This document shows positions 11,126 through 23,640 of a stretch of DNA of 64,000 bases, in pieces. Source of the stretch: Molossus alvarezi (taxonomy: Eukaryota > Chordata > Mammalia > Chiroptera > Molossidae); contig CM073891.1 of assembly GCA_037176705.1 (NCBI GenBank), forward strand, positions 93,702,327-93,766,326. Reading direction: 5' to 3'. Made by a program: the position numbers and the translations under genes. The notes below the pieces were generated by a model. The model was not told where the DNA came from. It ran no database searches and saw only the letters and a program-made list of their open reading frames with translations. How positions within the stretch are numbered: position 1 is the stretch's first letter; every line of letters begins with the position of its first letter.

Positions 11126-11795
11126 ATAGATAGGCATTAGGCTTTAGGAAAAGATCTCAGGTAACCTAACAAAGGAATGTCTAATAGCCAGACAATATGT
11201 GTCCAGTGCACTGTCATCAGACTTCACATGTATGGCAATGGTGTATGATTGACAGTTCTAGAGTACTGAAGGGTTGTTTTTGTTTTATGTTGCAGCACAG
11301 TCACAATTATCCCCACAACAGCAATAGTTTTACTAGTCTTACAACATGCTCTTCAGGGGTGGGAACTGCCCATAATCCATAGCCTCGGCCTGTAGTTAGC
11401 TAGCTTACTGATATGCCATTAATAGTTGAGATCATTGATTCATTCTTCAGTAAGTATGTATTGAGTGCCCACTGTCTGCTAGATTCTGTGTGAGGGCCAC
11501 GGGATGCAATGGTGAATAAAATAGATACGGTCTCTGCCATCACAGAGTTTAGGATGTGCATGAGCCAAGTTTAATGCAAAACAACCCCCCTCCCCAAAAA
11601 GTGTATAATTAAAAATGTGGCAAGTCCTACAAGGAAGAGCAAGGGGATTTAATTTAGATTGAGGAGTGTTCAGGAAAAGGCTCCTTAAAGTGGTATCACT
11701 TAGTTGAGGTCAGAGAGAAGAGAAAATGGGAAAGAAGAACATGGAACAGGGCAGGGGAGAGCCAGTGGAGCTCATGAAGGATGGGGAGGTGTAAG

Positions 11796-12005
11796 ATAAG
11801 GTCACCAGTTCGTGCAACATAAGGTCACCAGTTCAATTCCTGGTCAGGGCACATGCACAGGTTGTGGGCCAAATCCTCAGTCAGGGTGCATGCTGGAGAT
11901 GACCAATCGATGTTCTCTCTTATCCATGTGTGTGTCTCTCTCTCCCTCTCCCTTCTTCTCTCTCTAAAATCAATAAGGAAAAAAATTATTTAAAAAATAA
12001 TAATA
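11796..12005 (+). mobile_element. VES SINE, 5' end lost, B-box region duplicated
   Basis: It contains CACCAGTTCAATTCCTGGTC, GTTGTGGGCCAAATCC, the CT-rich run and CTCTAAAATCAATAAGG. The normal head is missing. Instead ATAAGGTCACCAGTTC occurs twice, at 11796-11811 and 11819-11834. The flanks share GAGGTG and GTAAGA with a small indel. Confidence 0.85.
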
Positions 12006-12334
12006 AGAGGTGAGTGTAAGACAAAGGGGCCAGATCATACATGGTTGTTCAGGACCCATGGAAGATTATAAATCATTAAAATGCTTAAGTTCCTCCCTAC
12101 ATGTTGTAGTAGCCCATAAGGCTATGTCTTGTCTATGCATCTTATGGAATAAAAATGGATGAGGATTGCTGAAGGAGAAGGCAACCTGGAATGGAAAGAA
12201 TAGGAGGCAATGAGCCCTGTTGGGAGGTTATGGGGACAGGCAAAGGGAAAAAGCAATGCTACCCATGCTGAGGAGGAGCAGATGGAACTGTCAGAATTCC
12301 TGAGTTAGAACCGATGGGGCTTTGTACCAGGGTT

Positions 12335-12390
12335 TACAGCTTTACTGAAGTACGATTGGCAGATAAAAATTGCATATATTTAGGTTGTGC
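12335..12390 (-). mobile_element. Old L1 3' end scrap (minus)
   Basis: TTTACTGAAGTACGATTGGC followed by CATATATTTAGG-type sequence is the typical reverse-strand start of an old L1 3'UTR. Confidence 0.5.
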
Positions 12391-12830
12391 TGATTTGATC
12401 CAGTAGGAGGTAGTGAGAAACCACTAAGCATGACTCTAAGGTTTTGGCCCTTGTGACCAGTTTGTGTGATGTCACCATTAAGTAGTAGGAAAAACAGGAG
12501 AGTGAGCAGGTGTGGAAGAGAAAAGCGTGATTTTGATTCAGGACAGGTTGTCTTCGAAGCACACGTGGAACATCAAACTGAAAAAGTGAGTCTGGAGCTA
12601 AGGAGAGAGAAGGGATATGTAATTACAGTTTTGTCAGCTGCTGTGTTGGGAGTGAAGAAATCACTCAAAGGGAATATTGAAGTCAACAATAAGAAAAGAT
12701 GAAGGATGGAGCTAGGAAATCCCACTAGCTTTGGAGAGGGGGCTGATGAATGAGACTGGAAAGGAGTGATCACATATTTTGAGGAGGAAATTTTGGGGAC
12801 AGAGTCTAGTGGTAAGTTAAAAACTATGCA

Positions 12831-13704
12831 TAATGTCTTTGAAAATCAAACAAGCAAATAGACAACTGTGGTGAGTGGAAGCATAGAAATGTAAGACTAA
12901 AACCGTACACTCTCTAGGGAACAACAGTTGTTTCAAAATATGACTGCCCTTTTAATTAAATTGCTGTGATTACTTAAGTACCCCATTAAAGATATACCAT
13001 ATCCAAAGTATCATTCCGAGATTACTTCTGACTTCATAGCCAGAAGAAATGAAGGCTGGAAAAATTTTATTATGACCATTTCATACGAAGCAAACAGGCA
13101 ATCCCGACATGGACTTGAGTCTGAATGTGTTGATTTATTTATTCATTCGGGATCTAATGAATATTTTTGTTAAGTTGGATTTTTACATAGCCTAAATCCA
13201 TTTCATATTTTTGTATTCCTCTGCCTCACCTAATATTTGTCAGCCTGGCTAATCTGTATTTTTCAGAAAGAGGGACTGCACAATTAATTTACATTGGCTG
13301 AACAAATGCTTATGGAGAACCTGCTTCACGTGGCATTTTACTGTTTCATGCCTTGTGGGTATTTTATTAAAACATGGACTGTATTGCTTCTCAGGTGATT
13401 GGAGTTAGAAGATTAGAATTATTTTCTTAGCCCCGAAACTCATTCACACTTTCTATATTCATAGAAAAGCCAGACAGTTAATCCATGCATAAGCACTCAT
13501 GGTCTACTGTTTCAGGAGCTGCAGACATTCCAAGGTTGCCTGTTCTCAGCAGTCTTACAATTGTATGACAAGATGCACACACAAGAAAAGCCAGACAAAG
13601 ACATAAAATTATCTAAGAATAAAAGATAACAGCATAAGAAATATTAAAATACACTTTTAATATGAACAACGTCATCCCCAAGAACAGTCCTATGACTTCA
13701 TTAG
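12831..13704. other. Intron, no recognised element
   Basis: AT-rich sequence without a recognisable repeat or coding block. Confidence 0.4.
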
Positions 13705-13715
13705 AAGTCATTCTA

Positions 13716-13961
13716 GCCCTGGCCGGTTTGGCTCAGCGGTTAGAGCGTCGGCCTTCGGTCCAGAGAGACCCGGGTTCAGTTCCTGCTAAGGGCATGTACC
13801 TCGGTTACAGTTTGTCCCCGGCCCTGGTTGGTCAGGCGGGTGGCAGCCACTCGATGTGTCCCTTTCACATCGATGTTTCTCTCTCTCTCTTCCTCTCTCT
13901 CCCTCTCACTCTATCTGAACACAAATGGAAAAATGTCCTTGGGAGAGGATAAAAAAAAAAA
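13716..13961 (+). mobile_element. VES SINE, same subfamily as 6383-6640
   Basis: Near-identical in layout to the copy at 6383: GCCCTGGCCGGTTTGGCTC, GGGTTCAGTTCCTGC, CACTCGATGTGTCCC, and the tail GGGAGAGGATA(A)n. It has a perfect target duplication AAGTCATTCTA at 13705-13715 and 13962-13972. Confidence 0.95.
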
Positions 13962-14449
13962 AAGTCATTCTATACTGTTAGAGTTTGGTTAAAAAAAAAA
14001 GTGTAATTTAGTTGAACACTCAGGTTTAATCAAAAATATGTTCTTCTACAATACTCATTATCTATTGTTTTAGCTTTTCAAGAGACTCTCTGACTTGATT
14101 TAGACTCCTGGTGGGGGTAGGAGGAAGAGGATTTGCCCTCCATCAAAGACTGTCTATTGCATCTATTTTTCTGTATCTCATTCTGAAAGAGTATTCACTG
14201 TGTACAGTTCCAAAAACAATAACTTTCCTATTCTGCAGGTGTGCTCAGTTCTGCAACAAATAATTTTTAAAGCTTAGCACTTAGGAAATTTATGACTGGT
14301 TGCTTTCTAGAATCTCCTGATTTCCTGGTTGTGTAAGGTTTTTACCTTTTGATTATTTAATGACAATTAAAAGATCATTTGTTCCACTGAGCACTCGAAG
14401 TGCAGGTACAACTCTGCTCCTTCCAGCCTCATTCACTCTGAACTACCTC

Positions 14450-14605
14450 ACTGCTCCTAAAGGCAGCACTCTAAGACTGGTGTCATCGCCGTATTTCTGA
14501 TGTGGAAACTGAGAAATAGGCATTATCAGCAGCTGCCAAGAGGCCGGGACCCAGGTTCAAAGCCAGATCCGTCTGACTCCAAGTCTAGACTTTTCCATCA
14601 TCTTG
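14450..14605 (-). mobile_element. MIR (minus)
   Basis: TGATGTGGAAACTGAGAAAT, then GCCAAGAGGCCGGGACCCAG and CCAGATCCGTCTGACTCCAA follow the reverse-strand MIR order. Confidence 0.7.
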
Positions 14606-15109
14606 CCCATCAATAATTGATTATTCCTGTTGCACAATGGTTTCATGGATACAAATAATTGATGAATAAGACAAAGTAAATTTAAAGACTCATTAAAAAA
14701 AACTAGAAGTCACCTCTTATAAATCTAATTGATAGTGATATAAATATACTACTTCTATGAAGTATTAAGAACTTAATTAAGATACTTAGATGTCATACAC
14801 ACTATAGAACTGACCTAAATTTCTTCTGTGTATATGTAACCCGTCTACTCTCAATAAATTAATAAAATAAAATAAAATCATACATTAAGTTTGTTAAAAA
14901 TATATATATGTGTAATGCCAAAAAATTAAAAATAAATAAAGTTTCCTATTAAACAACAAACAAACAAACAAAAAATCCTTTCCAATTGTCTCTGTAAATT
15001 CAAGTCCTCAGGGAGACCTTCCCGGGGTCTCTAGTCCTCCCCTTTTTCTTTGCACTAGAGCAATCACAATAATTATATTTTTAAATTTTTGTTATTTGTT
15101 TTCACCCTA
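14606..15109. other. Intron, simple A/T-rich
   Basis: A/T-rich DNA with short (TAAA) and (CAAA) runs near 14860-14975. Nothing else recognised. Confidence 0.4.
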
Positions 15110-15235
15110 GTCTTTAAGCTCCATGATTACAGAACCTTGTCTTTCACATCTACCACCACATCCTCGACACCTATCATGACGCGGTACGCAGAGACTTCAA
15201 CAAATATTTTTAAATTAATAAATGCAAGATCTATA
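15110..15235 (+). mobile_element. L2 3' end (plus)
   Basis: TCTTTAAGCTCCATGATTAC, then CAGAACCTTGTCTTTCACAT and TTCAACAAATATTTTTAAAT match the plus-strand L2 terminus order. Confidence 0.55.
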
Positions 15236-16379
15236 ATAGGTACTGCTGATATACAGAAATAGACATGAGACAGTCCTGCCTTCAAACTTCTCTCAGGCAA
15301 GTAGGAAAACAAAAGCTGCATATAAATATATGGTTTTTTAAAAGTAGCATAAAAAATTGGTCCAGGTAATTCAGAGAAGTTGCTACTGACACCGGTTCTT
15401 TGTCCCAAAATGTTTTTTAACAGGGTGCTATGAATTAGAATATCACCTTGCCTTTAGTTTTTTCATCTGCAGGGTGGCATAATAATTTGCTCTTATTGAT
15501 GCAGGAGCAAACTGGTAAGCAATTCCATTAATAATTTTTATCTCTAGAAAGCTGAGACACATGGGTGAGTGGCCCAATGTCTCTGGTCTGAGAGATGAAG
15601 GGTTCATTTCTGTTTTGGTTTGCTAGTACAGAAAGATGTTAAAATGAGAAAGAAAACAGACTTGGAGGGTAGGTTCTGTGTGACCTTGAATTGGTGTCTC
15701 ATCTGTCGGGCTCTTTACCTCTGTGACAGATTTATTACAATTATCACCCGCAAAGTCAAGATAATAAAATTAAAAAGGGTAAAATGATGAAGTTCTGTAC
15801 AAATGTGGTACATTATTATTATTTTAATAACCATGAGCAGATAAGCATCATGATCAAACCTGAGATGGAAAATAGTTGATACTCAGATCTACAACGTGGG
15901 ATTGCAACAGATCATATTCTTAAACCCTTCACCATTCTTTGTATAATATTATCAAATATCTTAAATTTTTAGAAGTGATGTTGCCCATTGTCTGTAATGA
16001 CTATATTATAGATTTATGTCTATAAAATACTAGATTTCACTTTTCACCTATTACTGGTCATCACAATGTGATTGAAGTAATCTCAATGAGAAAGGATATT
16101 AAAAGTTAGTTACATTCTCTTCCCCGACCTCCCTAATTCTTATCCAAAGGATCCAAGTCCCCTTTCAAAAGAAGTCCATATGTATTTCAAAGATCTGGGT
16201 TGAACATTAGATTTACTCTTGAAAAGAATAAAAGAATGATAAATAATGTTAAACTATTAATGGTGCCAACTATTAGGAAGCAAAGCTGCTGTGGGAACAG
16301 CCACATGTTCTGTTTTATTTAAATGTTTGCTGCTAGATAATTAGTCATTTAGTGTCTAAAATCTGAGACAGTACTGTTG
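15236..16379. other. Intron, no recognised element
   Basis: AT-rich sequence. No repeat family recognised. Confidence 0.4.
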
Positions 16380-16760
16380 CAGGTTGGGCTCTCCAGAATC
16401 AGACCCTAAGAAGGAGTTTGAAATGTATATTTATCCTTGGCGTCCATCCTATGGAGGGCTCAGGAATGAAGTAGGACTGGGCGAGGAGATGTTCAACTGG
16501 TTGTGGCCCAAAGACAAACATCACAGGGATCTCTGAGGCTAGGATGGCCTCCAGAGTTGTTCCCCAATTAGGTCAGGAAGGTGGGACCATTATACCTCCA
16601 CATCAATCAGTCACTGGATGTGCGCAGTCCTGGGCAGGTGGGCGGAGACTTTGGAAGGGCAGCTCTGCAGCCAGGCAGCCCTTCAAGGGGCCACAGAGCA
16701 GTCCCCAAGGAAAGGACATGTTCTTCACTAAATGGGGACCTGATTCAAGGTGAGACTCAC
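16380..16760. other. GC-richer repeat-like block, unclassified
   Basis: A compositionally distinct segment (TTGGGCTCTCCAGAATCAGA ... CAGAGCAGTCCCCAAGGAA) within AT-rich intron. It has the look of a decayed LTR, but I cannot assign a family. Its two short plus-strand open frames have no recognisable product. Confidence 0.25.
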
Positions 16761-17589
16761 CATATGTACAAATTAAGATTTATAGAGAAATGAAGATGCA
16801 TCTCTGAAATGACAATGTAAGTTAAATAATAAAATTTGTTTCATTGCAAAACTCCTCTTCAAAGAGGACTTATTGCACAGAGAAAGGCAATGTATACAAA
16901 TAGCATGAAACTGGAATTGTAGCCAGCTGGGAGAAGAGAAAAAGGATCAAAAGCTCCCTGGTATTTAGAGAGGTTTTGTTAATGCAATCTGAAAGGATAA
17001 AGAATCACATTTTTGGTTGTTGCTTATTTTTAAGAACAAAATTTCCATGAATAAAGTCCAAGGAGAAAAATAAAACAGGAAACAAGGTCAAAGCACCAAG
17101 TTCTAACTGATGAAAATCAAGGATTTAATTATTAGGATGAAATTACTTACAAAGCTGTGTATGGAATATGACATGTGATTTTTGTTTAAACAACATGATT
17201 ACTACCAGCATATCAAATTGTGTCACAAGTTTAGTCAAGTTAAGTTCTAAGTAAATCAGATCTAGTCTCTGGCTGCATAAATTGTTAGATCCGCATGACA
17301 GACTTTGGTTTTGGTCCATAAGCAAATCAACATAAATAGATTTTTATCAATTGTTAAAGAGAATAACTAAACTACTGGTAAAAAAAAAAAAAAGAAAAGA
17401 AAAGAAAAATGATTGATCAAAAATTTTGATTGACCATAAAAAATTATCCATAATGGACTGTTTCTGACCTACTAAAAATGTAATATAGCCAGTCAACTAT
17501 TATTTATTTGTTATGAATGAACCTTTAAGATAATAGCAATGAGCAAAACCAAGTAACAAGATTTTTTATTTTTCTTAAAGACAATATTA

Positions 17590-17950
17590 ATAAATTAGCT
17601 CTTCCTCACAAAGCAGTTCTCTGGAGACCAACTGCCAACAGTTCAACTCAATCTGACAAGATACAGCATCAGATACACATTAAGGGTCCAGTTCGGTGAG
17701 ACTGCCCCCTTCCTCAGCTGGTTACATTTGGTTTTCTGGCAACCAGCCCCATTCTTAGGTGAGCTAAGGGCTTTTCCAATGTCATCTTATTAACATAACA
17801 AAAGACACCTTACTCACACTCATCACTTCAGAAATTCCAAGTCTTAAGAGCTCTGTGCCAGAAACAGGGACAAAGACCAAATATCTATCTCTTATCACAA
17901 ACCACAATATCACAATTCTCCACCCTAATTACCCCAGCATCATTTCTTTA
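17590..17950. mobile_element. Possible old ERVL/MaLR-type LTR fragment
   Basis: The sequence GGGACAAAGACCAAATATCT, then CTTATCACAAACCACAATAT, preceded by CATCACTTCAGAAATTCCAA, resembles a common mammalian LTR tail. Family and orientation are uncertain. The flanking 16760-17590 and 17950-18245 show nothing recognisable beyond A-rich and (AAGA) runs near 17380-17410. Confidence 0.35.
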
Positions 17951-18258
17951 CACCTTTCTGGAATCATAAGTAAAATAACAATTTGGCCTAATGTAATTGG
18001 TCCATTATTGGAAGTCGAGTAAAATTTGTTCTAAGGTTTAAATAAGTGTAATCACGCATCTTGTAACAGTATTTTCACTTCCTTCTGTGGTGTACCACTG
18101 GGACTTAGCAGAAGAGTGCATAACATGATGAGAGTGTGTATACTTCCCAGCTTAAAGTGCACTTCGTGAAAGAGATTTATCTCACACATCATGGTAAAGA
18201 AAAATGCTATCACTAACAACATGGATTTAAAAGAGCAAAATTATACTTGATCTGTGCT

Positions 18259-18312
18259 CATTCTCTCTCTCTCTCCCTCTCTCTCTCTCATACACACACA
18301 CACACACACACA
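18259..18312 (+). repeat. (TC)n-(AC)n compound microsatellite
   Basis: TC repeats with CCC interruptions change into CATACACAC and about eleven AC units. Confidence 0.9.
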
Positions 18313-18624
18313 GAAATGCCATGTGGACTCTTAAATGGAGCATGAAAGGCAATAAAATGAGAGAATGAAGCTTCTGCTACAGAACAAGCCAAATGCTACT
18401 TGCTCTGTGTCCCATGAAGACAGCAACATGGACAGTCCACCAGAGAAGGCCTGGCGCCCAGAGCCCCTCTCTTGCCCAAATCTCCATGGGGACTCTCGGA
18501 TAGGTGCTGACACTCTGGAGGCAGATTGGGCTGGGATAGGCTCCCAGGGTCTGTGTCCACACATACTAGGCTTTCTAACTCAGCCATAGCTCATAACAGA
18601 TCCAAATGTCCATTCAGAAAACAG

Positions 18625-18810
18625 TGGTATGGTGGTTACAAATGTCCTCTCCAGGGCACAACGTCCTGGCCCTTCAATTACTGACAATATGACTCCGAGT
18701 AAGTTATGTGACTTTTCTGTGCCTCTGTCACTCACATAAAGAATGAAAAATGCTAGTAACTTCCACATGAATTATTGTGAAGGGATTAACTAAGCACTTA
18801 ACAGGTCAAT
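18625..18810 (+). mobile_element. MIR (plus)
   Basis: ATGGTGGTTACAAATGTCCT, TATGACTCCGAGTAAGTTAT, TTTCTGTGCCTCTGTCACTC and GTGAAGGGATTAACTAAGCA follow the MIR core order. Confidence 0.75.
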
Positions 18811-18849
18811 TTTCCCTCAGAAAATACATTAGTTGTAAATTATTTAAAG

Positions 18850-19680
18850 TAAAAATGGACAGATCTTAGCTATTGTAAATAGAGCTTCTATGAACATATA
18901 TTCTTTCTCATTGGTGTTTCAGGATTTTTGGCATATACCCAAAAGTGAGATTGCTGGGTCAAAGGCAGTTCCATTTTTAATATTTTGAGGAAATTTGATA
19001 CTGTTTTCCACAGCAGCTGCACCAGCCTGCATTTCCACCAACAGTGCACCAGGGTTCCCTTTTCTCCACATCCTTGACAGTACTTGTTGTTTGTTGATTT
19101 ATTGATGGTAGACATTCTGATAGGTATGTGGTGAAACCTCATTGTTGTTTTAATTTGCATCTCTCAGATGATAAATGACTTTGAGCATTTTTTCATGTCT
19201 CTTGGCTATCTGTATGTCCTCTTTAAGTGTCCATCAGTAGATGAATGAATAAAAAAGATGTGGTACATTTACACAATGAAATACTATGAAGCTGTAAAAA
19301 GGAAGGATCTCTTAGCCTTTGAGGAAGCATAAAGGGACCTGGAGAGGATTATGCTAAGCGAAATAAGCCAGTCAAAGACAAGTATGACATGATCTTACTT
19401 AAACGTGGAATCTAATGAACAAAATAAACTGACTAACAAAACAGATCCAGAGACATACAAGCAAAGAACAGATGGATGAATTTCACAGGAAAGAGGGGTA
19501 GGTGAGAAGAGATTAACCAAAGAATTTGTACGCATTTGTGCATAACCCATAGACACAGACAACAGAGCGGTAAAGGTCTGAGGGTGCAGGTGGGGAACAG
19601 GGTGGAGGGGGTAAGTGGGGGGGAAAGGAAGATATCTGTAACACTTTCAACAATAAAGATAAATTTAAAATGAAATAAAA
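18850..19680. mobile_element. L1 with 5' inversion (twin priming)
   Basis: 18850-19222 is minus-strand L1 ORF2 C-terminal sequence. 19223-19665 is plus-strand L1, beginning AAGTGTCCATCAGTAGATG and running through the 3'UTR to ACAATAAAGATAAATTT. The two parts are nearly contiguous in L1 coordinates: the inverted part ends at ...CTAAGATCTG, about ten bases before the forward part. The flanks share TAAAAAT(G/T)GACA. This is the classical twin-priming structure. Confidence 0.9.
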
Positions 19681-20169
19681 TAAAAATTGACAAACCTCAA
19701 ACAGATATGGTAACTCACTTTCACCAAGCAATAGCCATCCATAACATTATTTGTAGACACATCAAATGTCATTCCCCAAGTGTACACAGAATAATAACTC
19801 TTACTAGAAATTCCAGTCATGGGGGTGTCAACTGCAGAAAGTCTCACGGTTAGAAGGAAAACTCATGCCTACCAAAAGCTAGAGCTAAACTTCTAACATG
19901 TTGCTTGAAAACTGGAAATATGTAAGGAGACATGGGCATAGGGGAAGACAGGGAAGAGAAACGAGAACAAGAGTAGAGAAGAGAGACTAGGAAGCAGAAC
20001 ATCCTGACCAGAAGTGTCTTTGGAGGTGGGAAAACATGGATTCTCTACAGGGTCAAAACAGCAAATGTGGGGTTAGGAACAGTTGGAAAAGAAACACTTG
20101 ACTAGTTGTAAATAAGTGTTACTTATGTATTATGTGCCTTTGTATTTATTTGGATTAGTTTCTTAGTAC

Positions 20170-20928
20170 TGTTATTATCATAGTTAGCTAGCTAACAAAC
20201 TACGAAGAGAGCAAAGGGGAGCCTACACATTATAAGCATGGTCATCTGGGCAGCTTCACCAGGAAGCTGCAACTTTATGCACCCCAGGGAACCACCAGTC
20301 CATTCCCTGCAAATCACTAGGGGAAGAAGGGGTCAACAAAAGAAAAGATGGGCGCATGCCCATTGAAGTAAGGGTGACCTAGGAAGGTGTCTGCCTGTCA
20401 GTCTAGCCAGGGGAACAAAGATCATTGGTTAGAAGGGCAGAGCCACTGCAAGTACACAGAATCCTAAAGGCCTAATTGGTTAAGCTCCTAGTTAAAACCC
20501 TGAGACAAAGGAATTGTCTCTCTCTTGCTTGTTTGGCCTTGCACTCTCTTGCTCTGTGACCTGCACTCACCTGTCCTCCCTCCATAGTCATGTGGCCCTG
20601 TGGAGAGCCACAATCAATGGACTGCAGCTGGAACACAAGCTAAGCCAGCCAGATGCTGGACTGGACTGGACTTTAATATGGAGCGAAGATTCTGGGCAGT
20701 GGCTTTGATCTTAGCTCTGCTGAAGACAAAATGGGACTTTTTCTGTGGCAAGACAGAGGGAGATGGGGCCTTGGAGGGGAACTTCCTTAATGTTACCTCA
20801 TCAATAAAGCTTTCCATGAGACCACATCCTCCCTTGGGGGCCTCAGGAAATTCTTGTTCCCCAATATCCCAAGAATTCCACTTCTACCAGCAAAAGGTGG
20901 GGACACAGAGGACACCCCACCGATAGCA
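20170..20928 (+). mobile_element. Putative solo LTR of an endogenous retrovirus
   Basis: A GC-richer 759-bp block starting TGTT and ending AGCA. Candidate 4-bp duplications are GTAC (20166-20169) and GTAT (20929-20932). A TTTAATATGG TATA-like element sits near 20671 and AATAAA at 20803-20808, in the order U3, R, U5. No gag, pol or env sequence is nearby. The boundaries are inferred from the TG...CA rule only. A 108-codon open frame inside has no recognisable product. Confidence 0.35.
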
Positions 20929-21369
20929 GTATTAATTTTGGAGTGCTTAAGGATTTTTATTTTGTGTTGTCTGTTCATTTGTTTGCTTTTGCCACTTCAG
21001 AGTAGATTTCCAGATGCTGATGCCAACAATATGACAGGGAAGTCTCAAAAGATAAAACTAATTCTCTGTAAATGCTCAAATGCCCAATATAAACAGACTC
21101 CCTGAGAGAAAAGAAATTTCATATTTTCCAGCCCATTGCCTGGAAAAAAATTTATGCCCAAGACTATTGAAATCAAAGTGAGCACTGTTTAATTTCTTAC
21201 TCAATCTGGGCTAAAAAAAAAAATATATTAGTATTGAACTATGACTTAAGCCCATTATGATTAATTTAAAAATTAGTAATTCAGTTACAAATTAGAAATT
21301 CATTACAGAACTACACACATTAAATTAATGAGGGGAAGAGTGGACATTGGTGGCATCTACCCTTCCTCA

Positions 21370-21490
21370 ATCCTTCAACAAATGCAACAAATATTTATTG
21401 AGCAACTACTACATGTCAGATACTTTTTAGACAGAGCATACAACAGTGAACAATACAGAGGAGGCCTATAACTTCGTAAAGCTTATATCT
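21370..21490 (-). mobile_element. L2 3' end (minus)
   Basis: CAACAAATATTTATTGAGCA followed by ACTACTACATGTCAGATACT and AACAGTGAACAATACAGAGG is the reverse-strand L2 terminus. Confidence 0.75.
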
Positions 21491-22269
21491 ATCTCTAGGG
21501 TCTTGTGAAGCTTGATACATTAGACATTCACTAGATGTGTGATAAGTGAATGAACAAGAAGCTCCTATTTCATGATATAGCAGATTGATCTAATAAAGGA
21601 GTAATAAGCATACCCATGTATTAAAAATACCATCATTCAGGAAAAGGCAAAGCATCTCTGCATCTATGTTTTGTCTGTATATAATACAGTCATTTCCAGT
21701 ACTTTCTGCAAATGGGACACTCTCAACAACATATCAACAGCAGCTTTCAGAGCTTGCAAATCATGAGCATTCTTCTATCCACCACACAAGTAATATCTTA
21801 CTCTACTTATCAGATGAATTCTGCCATATAATGCTTTTTATCAGTGGTCTTAAAGCATCATTTTCAACAGATACTCAAAGTGAGCCAACATTCTCGATTT
21901 AAGGAAGAAGAAACTAATAGCCAAAAGATTATTATTATTTTAACTAAATAACTCTTTAAAGAAAGAATTGCACCACAACCAATGTACTGTAGTGACTAAA
22001 CTAAGAAATAGACTTTAGAGAACAAAAATAAGCATTGAAAGCATCTAAAAGCATAGTATTTAAGAAAATGCAAGTACTTGTGGTGTTTTTCTAGGTAATG
22101 CAACACCATTTTCCACACAAAGATTTGATATGTGTTTGAGATATAAAAAGATTAAAAATATAGCTATATATTTAACTTCTTGGGTTCAAATAGAACTAAA
22201 AAGAGAACTTTTGATAGGAATCCATCTTAAATTTTAGTTCTGTAAAGGACTCTCTTCTAAAAAAGAATA

Positions 22270-23200
22270 AACACCTTTATTAAAGTATAATTGATATATA
22301 AAAAGCTGCATATATTTAATGTATACAATTTTATGATGAGTCTGAACATATGCACACACCTATGATCCTATCACCAAAATCAAGGTAATAAATATATCCA
22401 TCATCTCAATAAGTTTCTTTGTGTTCCGTGTGTGTGTAACACTTAACATGAGATCTACCCTCTTAACAAAATTTTAAGTGCATAATGCTGAGCTGTTAAC
22501 TATAGGCATAACTGAAACATCATACCCATTGAACAACAACTCCCCCTTCCCCCTCCTCTCAAGGCCTGGCGATTACAATTCTTCCCCATTGCTATGAATT
22601 TGACTATTTTAGATATTTCATATAAGTAGAATCAGGCAATATTTGTCCTTGTGAGACTGGCTTATTTCACTTAGCACGATGTTTTCCAGGTTAGTCCGTG
22701 TTGTCACAAACAGTGGGATCTCTTTCATTTTAAGGCGGAATACCCTTCCACTGTATGTATATTCCCCATTTTTAATCTACTCATTTGGCAACGGGTATTT
22801 GGGTGGTTAGCATACCTTGGCTTTCATGAATAATGCTACAACAGACATGGGAATACAGATATTGCTTCAGGATCCTGATTTCAATTCTTTTGGATGAGTA
22901 CCCAGAAGTGAGATTGCTGAATTATATAGTAGTTCTATTTTATTTATTTATTTATGTATTTATTTCTTTATTTAGAGGAAGCTACTTACTGTTTTCCCTA
23001 ACGGTTGTACAATTTTACACTCCCACTAACAGTCTACAAAGGTTCCGATTTTTCCACATACTTGCCAACACTTGTTATAGTTTGTTGTTTAGTTGTTTGG
23101 GGGGGGGGTATTTGTTTTTGATCATTGCCATCCCTACAGCTGTGAAGTGATAGCTCACTGGGGTTTTAATTTGCATTCCCTGATGATTAGTGATGTGGAG
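22270..23200 (-). mobile_element. L1M-type L1 3' region (minus, old)
   Basis: It starts TTTATTAAAGTATAATTGAT and proceeds through the reverse 3'UTR and ORF2 C-terminus: CTTATTTCACTTAGCACGAT, CATGAATAATGCTACAACAG, ACCCAGAAGTGAGATTGCTG, TTTTAATTTGCATTCCCTGA. An A/T-rich ATTTATTTATTT insert lies near 22940-22975 and a G10 tract near 23099. Confidence 0.9.
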
Positions 23201-23479
23201 CACCTGGAATACAGACCTCCTGAGTCTAATCTTAATAGCAAGTATACTCATTGTACTTTGCTGCTGTCTCTCAATAATAGCCTCCTTGGTCATTAAATAT
23301 CCTCAATATTCATAATTCAACACCACATCAACAGGTAAGATAGTACAATCAAATATTTTATACCAAATATTACCAAAATATTTTGGTTCTGGTTCAGGTT
23401 GGGCAAACATTTCATTCATTAACACCCTCTCACAAGAGTGTCCTGCAGGCTTCCGTGCCCTGTACACCCAGGCATGGCT

Positions 23480-23640
23480 GCCACTGCTCACGGAGCATTA
23501 ACTGAGCTCTTACTACATGCAGAGTGCTCCGGAGGCCTCTGGAGCTGCAAAACGAGTACGAAGACACGGTCCCTGCTCCTGAGGCACTCAAAGTACATAG
23601 CACAATATGTAAACAAATACTACAATTTGATGTGAGAAAT
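23480..23640 (-). mobile_element. L2 3' end (minus)
   Basis: AACTGAGCTCTTACTACATG, GTACGAAGACACGGTCCCTG and CTCCTGAGGCACTCAAAGTA follow the reverse L2 order. L2-like sequence may continue weakly to about 23770. Confidence 0.65.

Larger units (their letters stand above)
11440..12830 (-). mobile_element. Long L2 (minus), interrupted by VES and an L1 scrap
   Basis: The 3' end in reverse is clear (GTATGTATTGAGTGCCCACT, then CATCACAGAGTTTAGGATG). Body sequence in the usual order follows: GGCCAGATCATACATGG, TCTAAGGTTTTGGCCC, TGTGTGATGTCACCATTAAG, GTGAGTCTGGAGCTAAGGAG. A VES SINE (11796-12005) and a short old L1 3' scrap (about 12335-12390) interrupt it. The internal open frames are chance frames. 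Confidence 0.72.
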
